Source: Szabonella alba
GTDB lineage: Bacteria; Pseudomonadota; Alphaproteobacteria; Rhodobacterales; Rhodobacteraceae
Assembly (NCBI RefSeq): GCF_016765775.1
Contig: NZ_JAESVN010000004.1
Span: 1 to 64,000, forward strand
Length of the DNA: 64,000 bases
Reading direction: 5' to 3'
The notes under the pieces are model-generated. The model made no database searches. It was not told the origin of the DNA and worked only from the letters and a program-made list of their open reading frames with translations. A program made the translations under genes and the position numbers. This document shows, in pieces, positions 14,654 to 23,242 of the stretch. Position 1 is the stretch's first letter. Every line of letters starts with the position of its first letter.

Positions 14654-15448
14654 ATGGGCGCGAAAATGCAGCAAGTGATCTCATCTGCCCAAATGCGCGC
14701 CATTGAGCACGCCGCAATCACCAGCGGGCAGTTGACCGGGCTGGCATTGATGGAACGCGCGGCTCAGGGCGCGGTCGCGGCGATGCTGGCGGAATGGCCA
14801 GAGCTTGACGTAACGCGGGAGCCTGTGACGGATCCGGGCGGGGGCGCTGCCCCCGCACCCCCGAGGTATTTCGGCCAAGATGAAGGAACACCGCAGGCAT
14901 TGGTGCTTTGCGGGCCCGGCAATAATGGCGGCGACGGGTTTGCCATGGCGCGGATCCTGCAGGGTCTGGGCTGGAGCGTGCGGGTAATGTTTTTCGGCAC
15001 CGAGGCAAGCCTGCCCGCCGATGCGCGAAACATGTGGCGCCAGTGGCGGGCAATCGGGGCAGTGCCGGACTGGACGACCGGGACCGCGGCCCGGATTGCC
15101 GCCCATCTGTCCCCCGGCCGGCCGCTGGTCGTGGTCGATGCACTGTTCGGGATCGGACTGTCGCGGCCTTTGGGGGCCGAGGTGACCGGGGTCTGGCGGG
15201 CCTTCTGCAAGGCCGCCGCCCCGTTGATGGCACCGGGCGCGCGCTATCTTTGTGCGGTCGATACGCCTTCGGGCCGTTCGGACAATTGCCCCGAGGCACC
15301 AAGGCTGGACTGGTTCGACGACCCCGCCCTGCCCCGGCTGACCGTCACCTTTCACGCCGCCAAAACCGCGCATCGCGCGATGATCGCGGCGGCCGAGCGG
15401 TTGCGCGTGGTCGATATCGGGCTGGATGGCTGGCAGGGGGACGCGTGA
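14654..15448 (+). CDS. nnrE: NAD(P)H-hydrate epimerase domain (first half of a broken bifunctional Nnr protein)
   Basis: The epimerase domain (YjeF N-terminal) interconverts R- and S-NADHX during repair of damaged NAD(P)H. The motifs VLCGPGNNGGDGFAMAR and VVVDALFGIGLSRPL are present, and the domain ends VVDIGLDGW. GGAG lies six bases before the ATG at 14654. Between residues about 62 and 80 the coding sequence carries a copy of a dispersed repeat (DPGGGAAPAPPRYFGQDEG) not expected in the family. In relatives this domain is usually fused to the dehydratase. Here a frameshift near 15440-15465 separates them. The epimerase half may still fold. Confidence 0.75.
   Translation: MGAKMQQVISSAQMRAIEHAAITSGQLTGLALMERAAQGAVAAMLAEWPELDVTREPVTDPGGGAAPAPPRYFGQDEGTPQALVLCGPGNNGGDGFAMARILQGLGWSVRVMFFGTEASLPADARNMWRQWRAIGAVPDWTTGTAARIAAHLSPGRPLVVVDALFGIGLSRPLGAEVTGVWRAFCKAAAPLMAPGARYLCAVDTPSGRSDNCPEAPRLDWFDDPALPRLTVTFHAAKTAHRAMIAAAERLRVVDIGLDGWQGDA
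14837..14884 (+). repeat. Dispersed repeat copy inside nnrE
   Basis: A GC-rich hairpin (GGGGGCGCTGCCCCC) is followed by GAGGTATTTCGGCCAAGATG. The same core, GAGGTATTTTCGCCAAGATG, lies at 60285 and a decayed inverse copy near 19618-19650. It keeps the nnrE frame open, adding about 19 residues. Confidence 0.65.
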
Positions 15449-16305
15449 TGAACGGGCGCGCAGCGAGGGAGATCACCCCGGGGCCTCGGCTGCTGGAAAC
15501 CCTGCGCAAGGCGGCGGATGCCCATTAAGACCGGCATGGGCATCTTCTGGTTCTGGCAGGCGACAGCGGCGCGGGCGGCGCGGCGCGACTGGCCGCGCGG
15601 GGCGCCTTGCGGATTGGTGCGGGTCTGGTGACGCTGGCCCCGCCGCCCGAGGCGCTGGCCGAGAATGCGGCGCGGCTGGATGCCATCATGCTGCGCGCCC
15701 TGCCCGATGCGACGGCACTGGCCGACCTGCTGCAGGATACGCGGTTCACGGCACTTTGCCTTGGGCCGGGCCTTGGGCTGCAGCGCGCGCAGGCCCTTGT
15801 GCCGCTCGCCTGCCGGTCGGGGCGCGCCGTGGTGCTGGATGCAGATGCGTTCTCGGCCTATGGCGGTGCGCCCGCCGCGCTGACGGATCTGTGCCATGCG
15901 CGTTGCGTCCTGACCCCGCATGACGGCGAATTCGCGCGGATCTTTCCCGATCTGGCGGCGGCCCCGGCGGTCGCCCGTGAGGATAGGGTGCGCGAGGCCG
16001 CGCGGCGCAGCGGTGCGGTGGTTCTGCTGAAAGGTCCCGACAGCCTGATCGCCTGCCCTGCGGGCCGTCTTGCCGTGAATCGCGCCACTGGTGCCAAGGC
16101 CGCGCCCTGGCTGGCGACAGCCGGATCGGGCGATGTGCTGGCGGGGTTCATCGCCGGGTTGCTGGCCCGGGGGGCCGATCCGTTCGACGCGGCCTGCAGC
16201 GGGGCATGGCTTCATGCCGAGGCTGCGCGCCGCTTTGGCCCCGGGCTGATTGCCGAGGATCTGCCCGACGAACTGCCGGGACTGTTTCGCACATTGGGGG
16301 TCTGA
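15449..16305 (+). pseudogene. nnrD: ADP-dependent NAD(P)H-hydrate dehydratase domain, disrupted
   Basis: The kinase-like dehydratase half of the NAD(P)HX repair enzyme continues one frame over from nnrE. Translation from 15449 gives REITPGPRLLETLRKAADAH and then a TAA at 15526. After it, in the same frame, the family sequence resumes with LLVLAGDSGAGGAARLAARG, LCLGPGLG, TPHDGEFARIF, LLKGPD and TAGSGDVLAGFIAGLL (the Asp-containing ATP site). The lost stretch is where HKYDRGH stands in relatives. Two lesions suggest real decay, though sequencing error at GC-rich sites cannot be excluded. A restart at TTG 15607 would lack the first strand. Confidence 0.7.
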
Positions 16306-16336
16306 TGCTGGAGGTCTGAGCGGGATGATCAGAATA

Positions 16337-16362
16337 AAGCGGACCGGACGGCCCGCTTGTTT
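16337..16362. terminator. Hairpin between nnrD and the Hint gene
   Basis: AAGCGGACC (16337-16345) and GGCCCGCTT (16350-16358) pair with one mismatch and are followed by GTTTC. Genes converge here, so it could end transcription from either side. Confidence 0.5.
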
Positions 16363-16384
16363 CTGTCAAGTGATGGGCGGATGC

Positions 16385-16963
16385 TCAGCCCTCAACCGAG
16401 GCGAGTTCCAACCCGCCTGCATAGAGAACGACCGGACCGTCGAATTCCAGACGGAAGATGCGCTGCCCGACCACGGTCACCGGGCGGATGTATTCCCCGT
16501 CAATCAGCGCGCCGACGGGAATCACCGCCTGTGGCTGACCTTTCAGCGCCTGCGCGCGCCAGTCACGGACCAGAACCGGCTGCTCGGGCGACAGGTACAA
16601 ATCCTCCTCGGGCTGGTCGACGCCAAGGGCCGAGGCGCTGACGCGGATCATCTCGGCCCGAAGGATCACTTCGCTTTGAACCGCGCGCAGCGCCCTTGTG
16701 CCGGCGCGGGTAATGACCCGGTCGCCTGCAACCAGATCACCAACCGGCACCGTGCCGCGCAATGTCAGCACTGTCATCCCCGCAAGCAGCCCACCGGTGC
16801 TGGTGACGGGCAGCACCCGTTCGGCCGCATCCGGCGCCAGCAGAACTGCGGGATCAAACCGCCGCCCCCCTTCCGGAAGACCGTCCGCTAGACCGCTGGT
16901 CAGACCACCGCTGGCCTGAAACCCGTCGGACTGTTTGAATTCTGTGCTGAAAGCCGGACCCAT
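16385..16963 (-). CDS. Hint-domain protein lacking the catalytic Cys
   Basis: This 192-residue protein belongs to the Hint (hedgehog/intein-like) group common in Rhodobacteraceae. The block MTVLTLRGTVPVGDLVAGDR with VITRAG matches the first two strands of Hint_2 domains, and the C-terminal strands (LSPEQPVLVRDWRAQ...VVLYAGGLELAS) follow. The family normally begins the domain with CFTPGT. Here it is GLLAGMTV, with no Cys, so self-splicing or autoprocessing is unlikely. AAAGGG precedes the ATG at 16963, and a longer frame to 17131 has no ribosome site. Function is unknown. Confidence 0.7.
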   Translation of the reverse strand: MGPAFSTEFKQSDGFQASGGLTSGLADGLPEGGRRFDPAVLLAPDAAERVLPVTSTGGLLAGMTVLTLRGTVPVGDLVAGDRVITRAGTRALRAVQSEVILRAEMIRVSASALGVDQPEEDLYLSPEQPVLVRDWRAQALKGQPQAVIPVGALIDGEYIRPVTVVGQRIFRLEFDGPVVLYAGGLELASVEG

Positions 16964-17166
16964 CGGAAACCCTTTCGCTGTCTCAAGAGCAGCCTTCCGC
17001 TGAATTGTGGCAGGATTACGGTCGGCTCCAGTCGAATTTGCGACCAGTGCGGGAAAAAGTCTACTGAATTCACGCATAGGGCGAGTTAAAACTGCCTGGC
17101 GGTCCTGCCCCGTGACCCCGGAAACGGCCATCAGGCTCGTTTATACGGGGGGTTACGGACCGGCTC

Positions 17167-17251
17167 TGGTGCGGGCGAAGGGACTCGAACCCCCAAACCT
17201 TGCGGCGGCAGGACCTAAACCTGCTGTGTCTACCAATTCCACCACGCCCGC
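17167..17251 (-). tRNA. tRNA-Leu (anticodon TAG)
   Basis: The minus strand folds as a class II tRNA. The acceptor GCGGGCG pairs with CGCCCGC, discriminator A and encoded CCA follow, the D arm reads TGGTGGAATTGGTAGACACA, the anticodon loop is TTTAGGT and a long variable arm is present. GGTTCGAGTCC is the T arm. Anticodon UAG reads CUA/CUG. Confidence 0.97.
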
Positions 17252-17458
17252 ACCCTGCCCGGATATCCTGTGGCGCGGCCCGGGTCAACGCGGCTGCAGC
17301 CCTGTCACGCACCGCTTTCGTTTTCCCTTTCATCCCCTTTGTTTCTTGGTTAGAAGCCAGCCCCAGAGATTGCGGGCCGGACTGCATGCTCCGGCGTCGC
17401 GAGGCCCGGGGGAGGCAGAACTTTCCCCGGCGGCGAGGACAAGGAAAAGGACGGATAC

Positions 17459-18793
17459 ATGCAGGTCAACGAGACCCTGAACGAAGGTCTGAAGCGCGGC
17501 TATACCATCACGGTGACCGCGGCCGAACTTGATGCGAAAGTGCAGGAAAAGCTGGTCGAGGCGCAACCCGAGATCGAGATGAAGGGCTTTCGCAAAGGCA
17601 AGGTCCCGATGGCGATGCTGCGCAAGCAGTTCGGTCCGCGCCTGATGGGCGATGCGATGCAGGAAGCCATCGACGGCGCCATGAAGTCGCATTTCGACGC
17701 TTCCGGCGACCGTCCGGCCATGCAGCCCGACGTCAAGATGGTCGGGGGCGAGAACTGGCAGGAAGGTCAGGATGTCGTTGTCGAGATGTCCTATGAAGCG
17801 CTGCCCGAGATCCCCGAGATCGACGCAAGCGCCGTCACGCTGGACCGTCTGGTCGTGAAGGCCGATGAGGCTGCGGTGGATGAGGCGCTGAAGAACCTTG
17901 CCGAAAGCGCGCAGAATTTCGAGGACCGCAAGAAGGGCACCAAGGCCAAGGATGGCGATCAGGTCGTGATCGACTTCAAGGGTTCGGTCGATGGTGACTA
18001 TTTCGAAGGCGGCACTGCCGAGGATTATCCGCTGGTGCTGGGATCGAATTCCTTCATTCCGGGCTTTGAGGAACAACTTGTCGGCGCCAAGGCTGGTGAG
18101 GAAAAGAAGGTCGAAGTGACCTTCCCCGAATCCTATGGCGCGGCGCATCTGGCCGGCAAGTCGGCGGTGTTCGAATGCACGGTCAAGGCCGTCAAGGAAC
18201 CGAAACCCGCCGAACTGAACGATGAACTGGCCAAGAAATACGGGGCCGAGGATCTGGCCGCGTTGAAAGGCCAGATCGCCGAGCGTCTGGAAGCCGAATA
18301 TCAGGGCGCCGCACGGGCCGTGATGAAACGCGCGCTCTTGGATCAACTGGACGGTATGGTGAAATTCGACCTGCCGCCCTCGCTGGTCGAGGCCGAAGCC
18401 GGGCAGATCGCGCATCAGCTCTGGCATGAGGAAAACCCCGAGGTCGAGGGCCATAACCACGACGCCATCGAGCCGACCGAGGAACACAAGACCCTGGCCG
18501 AGCGTCGCGTCCGTCTGGGCCTTCTGCTGGCCGAAGTGGGCCGCAAGGCCGATGTGACGGTAACCGATCAGGAAATGACCCAGGCCGTGCTGACGCAGGC
18601 CCGTCAATATCCGGGTCAGGAGCGCCAGTTCTTCGAATTCGTGCAGAAGAATCCGCAGATGCAACAGCAACTGCGGGCGCCGATCTTCGAAGACAAGGTT
18701 GTCGATTTCATCGTTGCGGGCGCCAAGGTGACCGACAAGGAAATTGACAAGGACGAACTTCAGAAGGCCATCGAGGCGCTGGACGAAATCTGA
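17459..18793 (+). CDS. tig: Trigger factor (ribosome-bound chaperone and peptidyl-prolyl isomerase)
   Basis: Trigger factor binds ribosomal protein uL23 at the exit tunnel and holds nascent chains. The 444 residues show the N-terminal ribosome-binding domain with the signature [12 protein letters not shown], a central FKBP-type isomerase domain ([20 protein letters not shown] to [15 protein letters not shown]) and the helical C-terminal chaperone domain. AAGGAAAAGG precedes the ATG. It stands alone and ends at a strong terminator. No clpP or clpX follows, unlike in many proteobacteria. Confidence 0.97.
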   Translation: MQVNETLNEGLKRGYTITVTAAELDAKVQEKLVEAQPEIEMKGFRKGKVPMAMLRKQFGPRLMGDAMQEAIDGAMKSHFDASGDRPAMQPDVKMVGGENWQEGQDVVVEMSYEALPEIPEIDASAVTLDRLVVKADEAAVDEALKNLAESAQNFEDRKKGTKAKDGDQVVIDFKGSVDGDYFEGGTAEDYPLVLGSNSFIPGFEEQLVGAKAGEEKKVEVTFPESYGAAHLAGKSAVFECTVKAVKEPKPAELNDELAKKYGAEDLAALKGQIAERLEAEYQGAARAVMKRALLDQLDGMVKFDLPPSLVEAEAGQIAHQLWHEENPEVEGHNHDAIEPTEEHKTLAERRVRLGLLLAEVGRKADVTVTDQEMTQAVLTQARQYPGQERQFFEFVQKNPQMQQQLRAPIFEDKVVDFIVAGAKVTDKEIDKDELQKAIEALDEI

Positions 18794-18821
18794 TCAGAAA
18801 CTCCCTGACGGGGCCGAAACG

Positions 18822-18857
18822 GGGGCCGCGCCTTGCAAGGCGCGGCCCCTTGCATTT
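18822..18857 (+). terminator. Rho-independent terminator of tig
   Basis: GGGGCCGCGCCTTG (18822-18835) is perfectly inverted by CAAGGCGCGGCCCC (18836-18849), a 14-base stem, followed by TTGCATTTT. It lies 28 bases after the tig stop. Confidence 0.85.
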
Positions 18858-18971
18858 TCTGCAGACTGCGTTTCGGGTCGTGCACAACAAGGGCGTTTCG
18901 CCATTCTTCCGCCCGGATCGCACCCTATGCTTTCGGCATTTCGCGATCGCAGCTGCCCTGCCGGAGGACCG

Positions 18972-19598
18972 ATGTCCACCCCCCTTTCCCTGACAGTGAC
19001 CTGCCTCGCGGGCCTCTTTGCCACGATGATCCTGCCCGGATTACAGGATTATGCCCTGATTGCCGCTTCGGCCCTGTCCGCCGCGCTCTGGCTGTTGGTC
19101 ACGGATTTCCGGCGCAGACCTGCCAGAAACCGCCGCGAACACCGCACCCGGCCGCCTGTCGTCGTGGATGGTTCCAATGTCCTGCATTGGCGGGATGGAA
19201 CACCCCAGTTGGACAGCTTGAAAACCGTACTGCGGGAACTTGAACTGAGCGGCTATCAGCCCGGTGTCGTTTTTGATGCAAATGCCGGATATCAGATCGC
19301 CGGGCGCTATCTGCATGACGGCGCGCTGGGACGGAAACTGGGATTGCCGAAGGACAGGGTGATGGTGGTGGACAAGGGAATGCCTGCCGATCCGGTCATT
19401 CTGCGCGCCGCGCGGGACATGAATGCAATCATCGTGACGAATGACCGCTATCGCGACTGGGCGGCGGACTGGCCCGAAGTGCGCCAGCCTGAACGCTTCA
19501 TCCGGGGCCGGTTCTCGGAGGACGGCAAGGCATTGCACCTGCATTTGCCCGAACAGAGGCCAAACCAGATGCAAGGGCAACCGCAGTTGGCCGGATGA
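18972..19598 (+). CDS. Membrane-anchored NYN/PIN-type ribonuclease (Zc3h12a-like)
   Basis: The 208-residue protein has two hydrophobic segments at the N terminus (about residues 5-22 and 27-43), an Arg-rich linker, then a PIN-like domain. PPVVVDGSNVLHW gives the first catalytic Asp, KGMPADPVIL an acidic residue, and AIIVTNDRYRDW the second Asp pair, as in Zc3h12a/Regnase-type NYN domains. GGAGGA precedes the ATG at 18972, and an upstream in-frame ATG at 18927 lacks such a site. It probably cuts RNA at the inner membrane. The target is unknown. Confidence 0.75.
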   Translation: MSTPLSLTVTCLAGLFATMILPGLQDYALIAASALSAALWLLVTDFRRRPARNRREHRTRPPVVVDGSNVLHWRDGTPQLDSLKTVLRELELSGYQPGVVFDANAGYQIAGRYLHDGALGRKLGLPKDRVMVVDKGMPADPVILRAARDMNAIIVTNDRYRDWAADWPEVRQPERFIRGRFSEDGKALHLHLPEQRPNQMQGQPQLAG

Positions 19599-19617
19599 TC
19601 CCTATGCACCTGGCCCG

Positions 19618-19650
19618 CCCCTTTCTTCTTTTCCCAAATATCCTTAGGGT
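19618..19650 (-). repeat. Decayed copy of the dispersed repeat
   Basis: Read on the minus strand, the stretch gives TAAGGATATTTGGGAAAAG then AAGAAAGGGGC. It resembles GAGGTATTTcgGCCAAGATGAA at 14863 and 60285 with several changes. A second AATATCCTTAG lies at 19653-19663, so part of the unit is duplicated. Confidence 0.4.
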
Positions 19651-19730
19651 CGAATATCCTTAGCGAGCGGTCCCCCCTGCCTGTCCGTTCCATCCCTGCC
19701 CATCAGGATCCGTCCCGCCGTTACCGGCAT

Positions 19731-19762
19731 GAAAAAACGCGCGGAGTTTCCTCCGCGCGTTT
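19731..19762 (-). terminator. Rho-independent terminator of rpsF-rpsR-rplI
   Basis: AAACGCGCGGAG (19735-19746) and CTCCGCGCGTTT (19751-19762) form a perfect 12-base stem. On the minus strand it is followed by a T run from the AAAAAA at 19732-19737. It lies 26 bases past the rplI stop. Confidence 0.9.
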
Positions 19763-19788
19763 CAATTTCCGGCCATTGGCCCCGAAGA

Positions 19789-20364
19789 TCAGAGGTCTTC
19801 GCCATCCTGGGCTGCGCCCATTTCGTCGAAAAGCTCGGAGATTTCGAATTCGGCCTCGGCTTCGGCTTCGGCGGCAAGCTCCTGAATGGACTTGCCCGAG
19901 GCCTGCAATTCGGCCTCTTCGTTCGAGCGCGCCACGTTCAGCGTGATCTTCACGCTGACCTCGGGGTGCAGAACGACCGTCACCACATGCAGACCAAGAT
20001 CCTTGATCGGCTTGTCCAGCACGATCTGACCCCGGTTGACGGTGAATCCGGCCTCGGTTGCCACATCGGCCGCGTCCCGCGTGGTGACCGAGCCATAAAG
20101 TGCGCCCGAATCCGAAGCGGAGCGGATGATGACAAAGCTTTGCCCGTCAAGCTTGGCACCCACGGTTTCGGCTTCCTTGCGGGTCTCGAGGTTTTCGGCC
20201 TCAAGATGCGCCTTGCGCGACTCGAACGACTTGATGTTCGTGTCATTGGCGCGCAGCGCCTTGCCCTGCGGCAGCAGGAAGTTGCGCGCATAGCCGTCCT
20301 TGACGTTGACGACTTCGCCCATCTGGCCCAGCTTGGCCACGCGCTGAAGAAGGATCACTTGCAT
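19789..20364 (-). CDS. rplI: 50S ribosomal protein bL9
   Basis: bL9 binds 23S rRNA near the L1 stalk with its N domain. The signature [19 protein letters not shown] and the NFLLPQGKA block are clear. A long connecting helix ([21 protein letters not shown]) leads to the C domain. The 191 residues exceed the about 150 of E. coli because of an acidic Ala/Glu-rich tail, which is common in alphaproteobacteria. It is the third gene of rpsF-rpsR-rplI, 12 bases after rpsR, and ends at a strong terminator. Confidence 0.97.
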   Translation of the reverse strand: MQVILLQRVAKLGQMGEVVNVKDGYARNFLLPQGKALRANDTNIKSFESRKAHLEAENLETRKEAETVGAKLDGQSFVIIRSASDSGALYGSVTTRDAADVATEAGFTVNRGQIVLDKPIKDLGLHVVTVVLHPEVSVKITLNVARSNEEAELQASGKSIQELAAEAEAEAEFEISELFDEMGAAQDGEDL

Positions 20365-20376
20365 GTCATGTGCTCC

Positions 20377-20604
20377 TTATTTCACGGCATAGGGCAACAG
20401 CGCGAGAAAGCGGGCGCGTTTGATCGCGGTCGCCAGTTCACGCTGCTTTTTCGCCGAAACGGCGGTGATACGCGAGGGAACGATCTTGCCGCGCTCAGAG
20501 ATGTAGCGCTGCAGAAGACGCGTGTCCTTGTAGTCGATTGCCGGTGCATTGTCGCCCGAGAAGGGGCAGACCTTGCGGCGGCGGAAAAACGGTTTGGTCG
20601 CCAT
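20377..20604 (-). CDS. rpsR: 30S ribosomal protein bS18
   Basis: bS18 pairs with bS6 on the platform of the small subunit. The 75-residue protein shows RRKVCPFSG near the start, then [36 protein letters not shown] and [13 protein letters not shown], all family blocks. The zinc-type Cys ladder of some S18 proteins is absent, with only one Cys seen. It sits between rpsF and rplI. Confidence 0.97.
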   Translation of the reverse strand: MATKPFFRRRKVCPFSGDNAPAIDYKDTRLLQRYISERGKIVPSRITAVSAKKQRELATAIKRARFLALLPYAVK

Positions 20605-20630
20605 GATATTCGGTCCTTTCCTGTCTCAGA

Positions 20631-21089
20631 TCAACGCCGACGGTCGCCGCCGCGGTCACCACCACGGTCGCCGCCCCGGTCACCGCGGTCACCACCACGA
20701 TCGCCCCGGTCACCACGATCGCCCCGGTCACCACCACGATCACCCCGGTCGCCACGCTCACGGTCGTCGCGCTTTTGCATCTGCACCGACGGGCCTTCGC
20801 CATGGGCATCGACCTTGATGGTCAGGACGCGCATCACATCGTCATGCAGGCGCATCAGGCGTTCCATTTCCTGAACGGCAGCGGCGGGCGCATCCGTTTT
20901 CAGAAAGGCATAATGGCCCTTGCGGTTCTTGTTGATCTTGTAGGCCATCGTCTTGACGCCCCAGTACTCGTGCTCGACGACCTTGCCGCCGTTATCCCCG
21001 AGAACCGTGGAGAAATGTTCGATCAGCCCTTCGGCCTGCGTGTTGGACAAGTCCTGACGCGCAATCATGACATGCTCGTAAAGCGGCAT
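20631..21089 (-). CDS. rpsF: 30S ribosomal protein bS6 with a Gly-Asp-Arg repeat tail
   Basis: bS6 forms a dimer with bS18 on the 30S platform. Residues 1 to about 105 are the usual fold ([49 protein letters not shown]). The rest is an unusual tail of about 45 residues made of GDRGD/GGDRGG repeats. Tail length is often variable in S6 and in enterics the tail is glutamylated, but here it is basic-acidic and likely disordered. It is the first gene of the operon. Confidence 0.96.
   Translation of the reverse strand: MPLYEHVMIARQDLSNTQAEGLIEHFSTVLGDNGGKVVEHEYWGVKTMAYKINKNRKGHYAFLKTDAPAAAVQEMERLMRLHDDVMRVLTIKVDAHGEGPSVQMQKRDDRERGDRGDRGGDRGDRGDRGDRGGDRGDRGGDRGGDRGGDRRR
20640..20765. repeat. Tandem repeats encoding the bS6 tail
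   Basis: Blocks of 9 and 15 bases such as CGGTCACCACGATCGCC alternate through the 3' part of rpsF. They keep the frame and encode GDRGD-type repeats. Copy number is probably unstable. Confidence 0.7.
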
Positions 21090-21460
21090 GTGAACTCCGT
21101 ATCCGGGTGCATTTCATAGGCCGGCCCATCCTGTCCGCGGGCCGTCCACGAGAGTCTGCACCGATGAAAAGGGGGGTGCGGCAGGAAGGCTGCCTTATAG
21201 AGGCGCTTTACACGCCCTGCAAGCCCGGATGCTGGGCCGGTTCGGACGTGTCGCGCGGCCCTTTCACCGGCCCGGACTGCCCGGCTTCGCGACGCTTGCG
21301 CTGCGCCCCGCCCGCCCTGCCCCCGGCAATGGTCCGTCAGGACGCCGGACACCCGCATGTGATGTGCATCTCCACTCAACCCTTGTTGGATTTTGCCGGA
21401 TTGCCCCTGTTTCGCGGTCGCAGCATAGGAAGGCACATATATGATTTCAAAGGAGTCTCC
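21090..21460. other. 371-base divergent gap between rpsF and the YceI gene
   Basis: It must hold both promoters. I see no clear consensus promoter or hairpin. An autogenous S6:S18 leader site might be expected on the minus strand, but I could not identify one by eye. An open plus-strand frame from 21107 runs into yceI and looks non-coding. Confidence 0.4.
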
Positions 21461-22045
21461 ATGAAACCCTTCGCCCTGTCCGCCCCGGTCCTTGCGCTTT
21501 CCGCGCTTCTGGCCAGCCCCGCCCTTGCCGCGCCCGAGGCTTGGGTGATCGACCCCAGCCACAGCCAGATCGTCTTTTCCTACAGCCATCTGGGCTATTC
21601 CACGAACTGGGGCATGTTCGGCGGTTTCGAAGGCGAAATCGCGTTCGATCAGGAAGATCCGGCGGCATCCTCGGTTTCGGTCGCCTTCCCGGTGCGGTCC
21701 ATGCTGACCGGATGGGAAGGCCGGTTCGAGCATTTCATGTCGGCGGATTTCTTCGGGGCCGATGAGAATGATACGGTCAGTTTCTCCTCGACCACCATCG
21801 AGGTGACGGGTGACAATACCGCGATGATCACCGGTGATCTGACGATGAACGGCATCACCAAGCCGGTCGTGCTGGACGCTGTGATGAACCAGCTGGGCGA
21901 TCACCCGATGGAAAACAAGCCCTGGGCCGGGTTCAGCGCGACCACCACGCTGCTGCGTTCGGATTTCGACATGGGCGCCTTTGCGCCCTTCGTGTCGGAT
22001 GAGGTCGAGGTGCAACTCTCGATCGAGGCCACCAAGGCCGAGTGA
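21461..22045 (+). CDS. YceI-family periplasmic lipid-binding protein
   Basis: The 194-residue protein starts with a signal peptide (MKPFALSAPVLALSALLASP, cut after ALA near 23). The mature part opens AWVIDPSHSQIVFSYSHLGYS and has TGDLTMNGITKPVVLDAVM, the YceI barrel blocks. Such lipocalin-like barrels bind isoprenoid or amphiphilic ligands. The exact ligand is unknown. AAAGGAG lies before the ATG at 21461. It is monocistronic with its own terminator. Confidence 0.9.
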   Translation: MKPFALSAPVLALSALLASPALAAPEAWVIDPSHSQIVFSYSHLGYSTNWGMFGGFEGEIAFDQEDPAASSVSVAFPVRSMLTGWEGRFEHFMSADFFGADENDTVSFSSTTIEVTGDNTAMITGDLTMNGITKPVVLDAVMNQLGDHPMENKPWAGFSATTTLLRSDFDMGAFAPFVSDEVEVQLSIEATKAE

Positions 22046-22086
22046 CGCCATCCGCCCTGTCCGCAGGGAGACAGCGACACAACTGC

Positions 22087-22116
22087 AAAGGCCGCCCGGC
22101 AGGGGCGGCCTTTCGT
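22087..22116 (+). terminator. Rho-independent terminator of the YceI gene
   Basis: AAAGGCCGCCC (22087-22097) and GGGCGGCCTTT (22103-22113) pair perfectly over 11 bases with a 5-base loop, starting 42 bases after the stop. Confidence 0.8.
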
Positions 22117-22332
22117 CCAGAAAGGACCAGGCAGATCGGGAAGACGGGCCGGAAAGCGGCGGCTGCATGATCTCGCCGGGCGGATGTCCGGCCGCTGCCC
22201 TTGGTCTTTCCTCTGCGCGGTGTTGCCGGTATGATAGATGCAATCCGGGGGAAACAAACCCGGGCCGGTCCTTGCGGGACCATCGGGCAAAAACGGGGCG
22301 CGGCACAGAATTCGCGCAGGCATGGGGCGAGA

Positions 22333-23220
22333 ATGAAACGGGTGAACCATAGCGGGCTGATCGTCGCGGCATTGGCGGGGCTGATGCTTTCGGCATGCAA
22401 TACAGAGAATAACCCCTTCACATCAAACGCAGATTCCGCTGATAGCGAAGGGGCGACAGCCGCCACTTCGGTGCGGCTGGTGGATCGCGATGTCGAGGCA
22501 CCGCAGGTGTTTCAGGTCACCGATCAGGCGCTTTGGGACGGACGCCCCTCGCTTGGCGGCGTCTGGGTCGCGTCACCCGACGCGGTCGATCCCGAGCGGG
22601 TGATCCTGCGCAACCCGGCCAATGGCAAATTTGTGATCGGCGCACTGTTCCGGCGTGAACGGGTCAATCCCGGCCCGCCCTTGCAGATTTCATCGGATGC
22701 GGCGGCGGCCCTGGATATGCTGGCAGGCCAGCCCGCAAGCCTGAATGTCACCGCTTTGCGGCGTGAGGAAGTGCCGGTCGAGGCGCCTGACGCCTCGCGC
22801 CCGATCCTCGATGCGGCCGAAACGGTCGAAACCGCCTCGCTGGACGCGCCCGCCGCCGCCTCGGCGGCGCTGAACCGGGTCGAGGCGCAACAGGGCGTGA
22901 CAGCAGAGGCGCCCACAACACCGGCTGCCCCGACGGTGACGGCTGCAGCCCCGGCCCGCCCGGCGGCCCCTGCCGCTGCCCCCACCAACGGCGCGCGCAG
23001 CCTGATCCAGATCGGCATTTTCAGCGTCGAGGCCAATGCCAAACGCGCCGCCGACACCCTGTCCAAGGCCGGGATCGCCGGGAACGTCCTGCGCGAAACC
23101 AGTCAGGGCAAGACCTTTTGGCGCGTAACTGCCGGGCCTGCAACGGCAGGCGGACGCGATGCCATGCTGACACAGGTAAAGGGGCTCGGCTTCACCGATG
23201 CCTATTTCGTCTCACGCTGA
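22333..23220 (+). CDS. SPOR-domain lipoprotein
   Basis: The 295-residue protein has a lipoprotein signal ending in LMLSAC (Cys at about 21), so it is lipid-anchored in the periplasm. The middle is a Pro/Ala-rich linker. The last 75 residues (SLIQIGIFSVEANAKRAADT to DAYFVSR) are a SPOR domain, which binds denuded glycan strands at septa. The position directly before a D,D-carboxypeptidase gene supports a role in septal peptidoglycan, as with RlpA- or DedD-like proteins. GCGAGA precedes the ATG, and longer starts would bury the signal. Confidence 0.85.
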   Translation: MKRVNHSGLIVAALAGLMLSACNTENNPFTSNADSADSEGATAATSVRLVDRDVEAPQVFQVTDQALWDGRPSLGGVWVASPDAVDPERVILRNPANGKFVIGALFRRERVNPGPPLQISSDAAAALDMLAGQPASLNVTALRREEVPVEAPDASRPILDAAETVETASLDAPAAASAALNRVEAQQGVTAEAPTTPAAPTVTAAAPARPAAPAAAPTNGARSLIQIGIFSVEANAKRAADTLSKAGIAGNVLRETSQGKTFWRVTAGPATAGGRDAMLTQVKGLGFTDAYFVSR

Positions 23221-23242
23221 CCGCGACAGAAAGGACCAATCC

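Noticed and set aside
20640-20765. Possible CRISPR-like repeats
   Set aside because: Units are 9-15 bases, adjacent, in frame and coding. There are no spacers and no cas genes.
19729-20874. 381-residue plus-strand open frame over the ribosomal protein operon
   Set aside because: Antisense shadow of rplI, rpsR and rpsF. The Pro-Arg-Ser repeats mirror the rpsF tail repeats.
21107-21460. 118-residue N-terminal extension of the YceI protein
   Set aside because: A clear ribosome site and signal peptide mark the ATG at 21461. The extension would hide the signal peptide.
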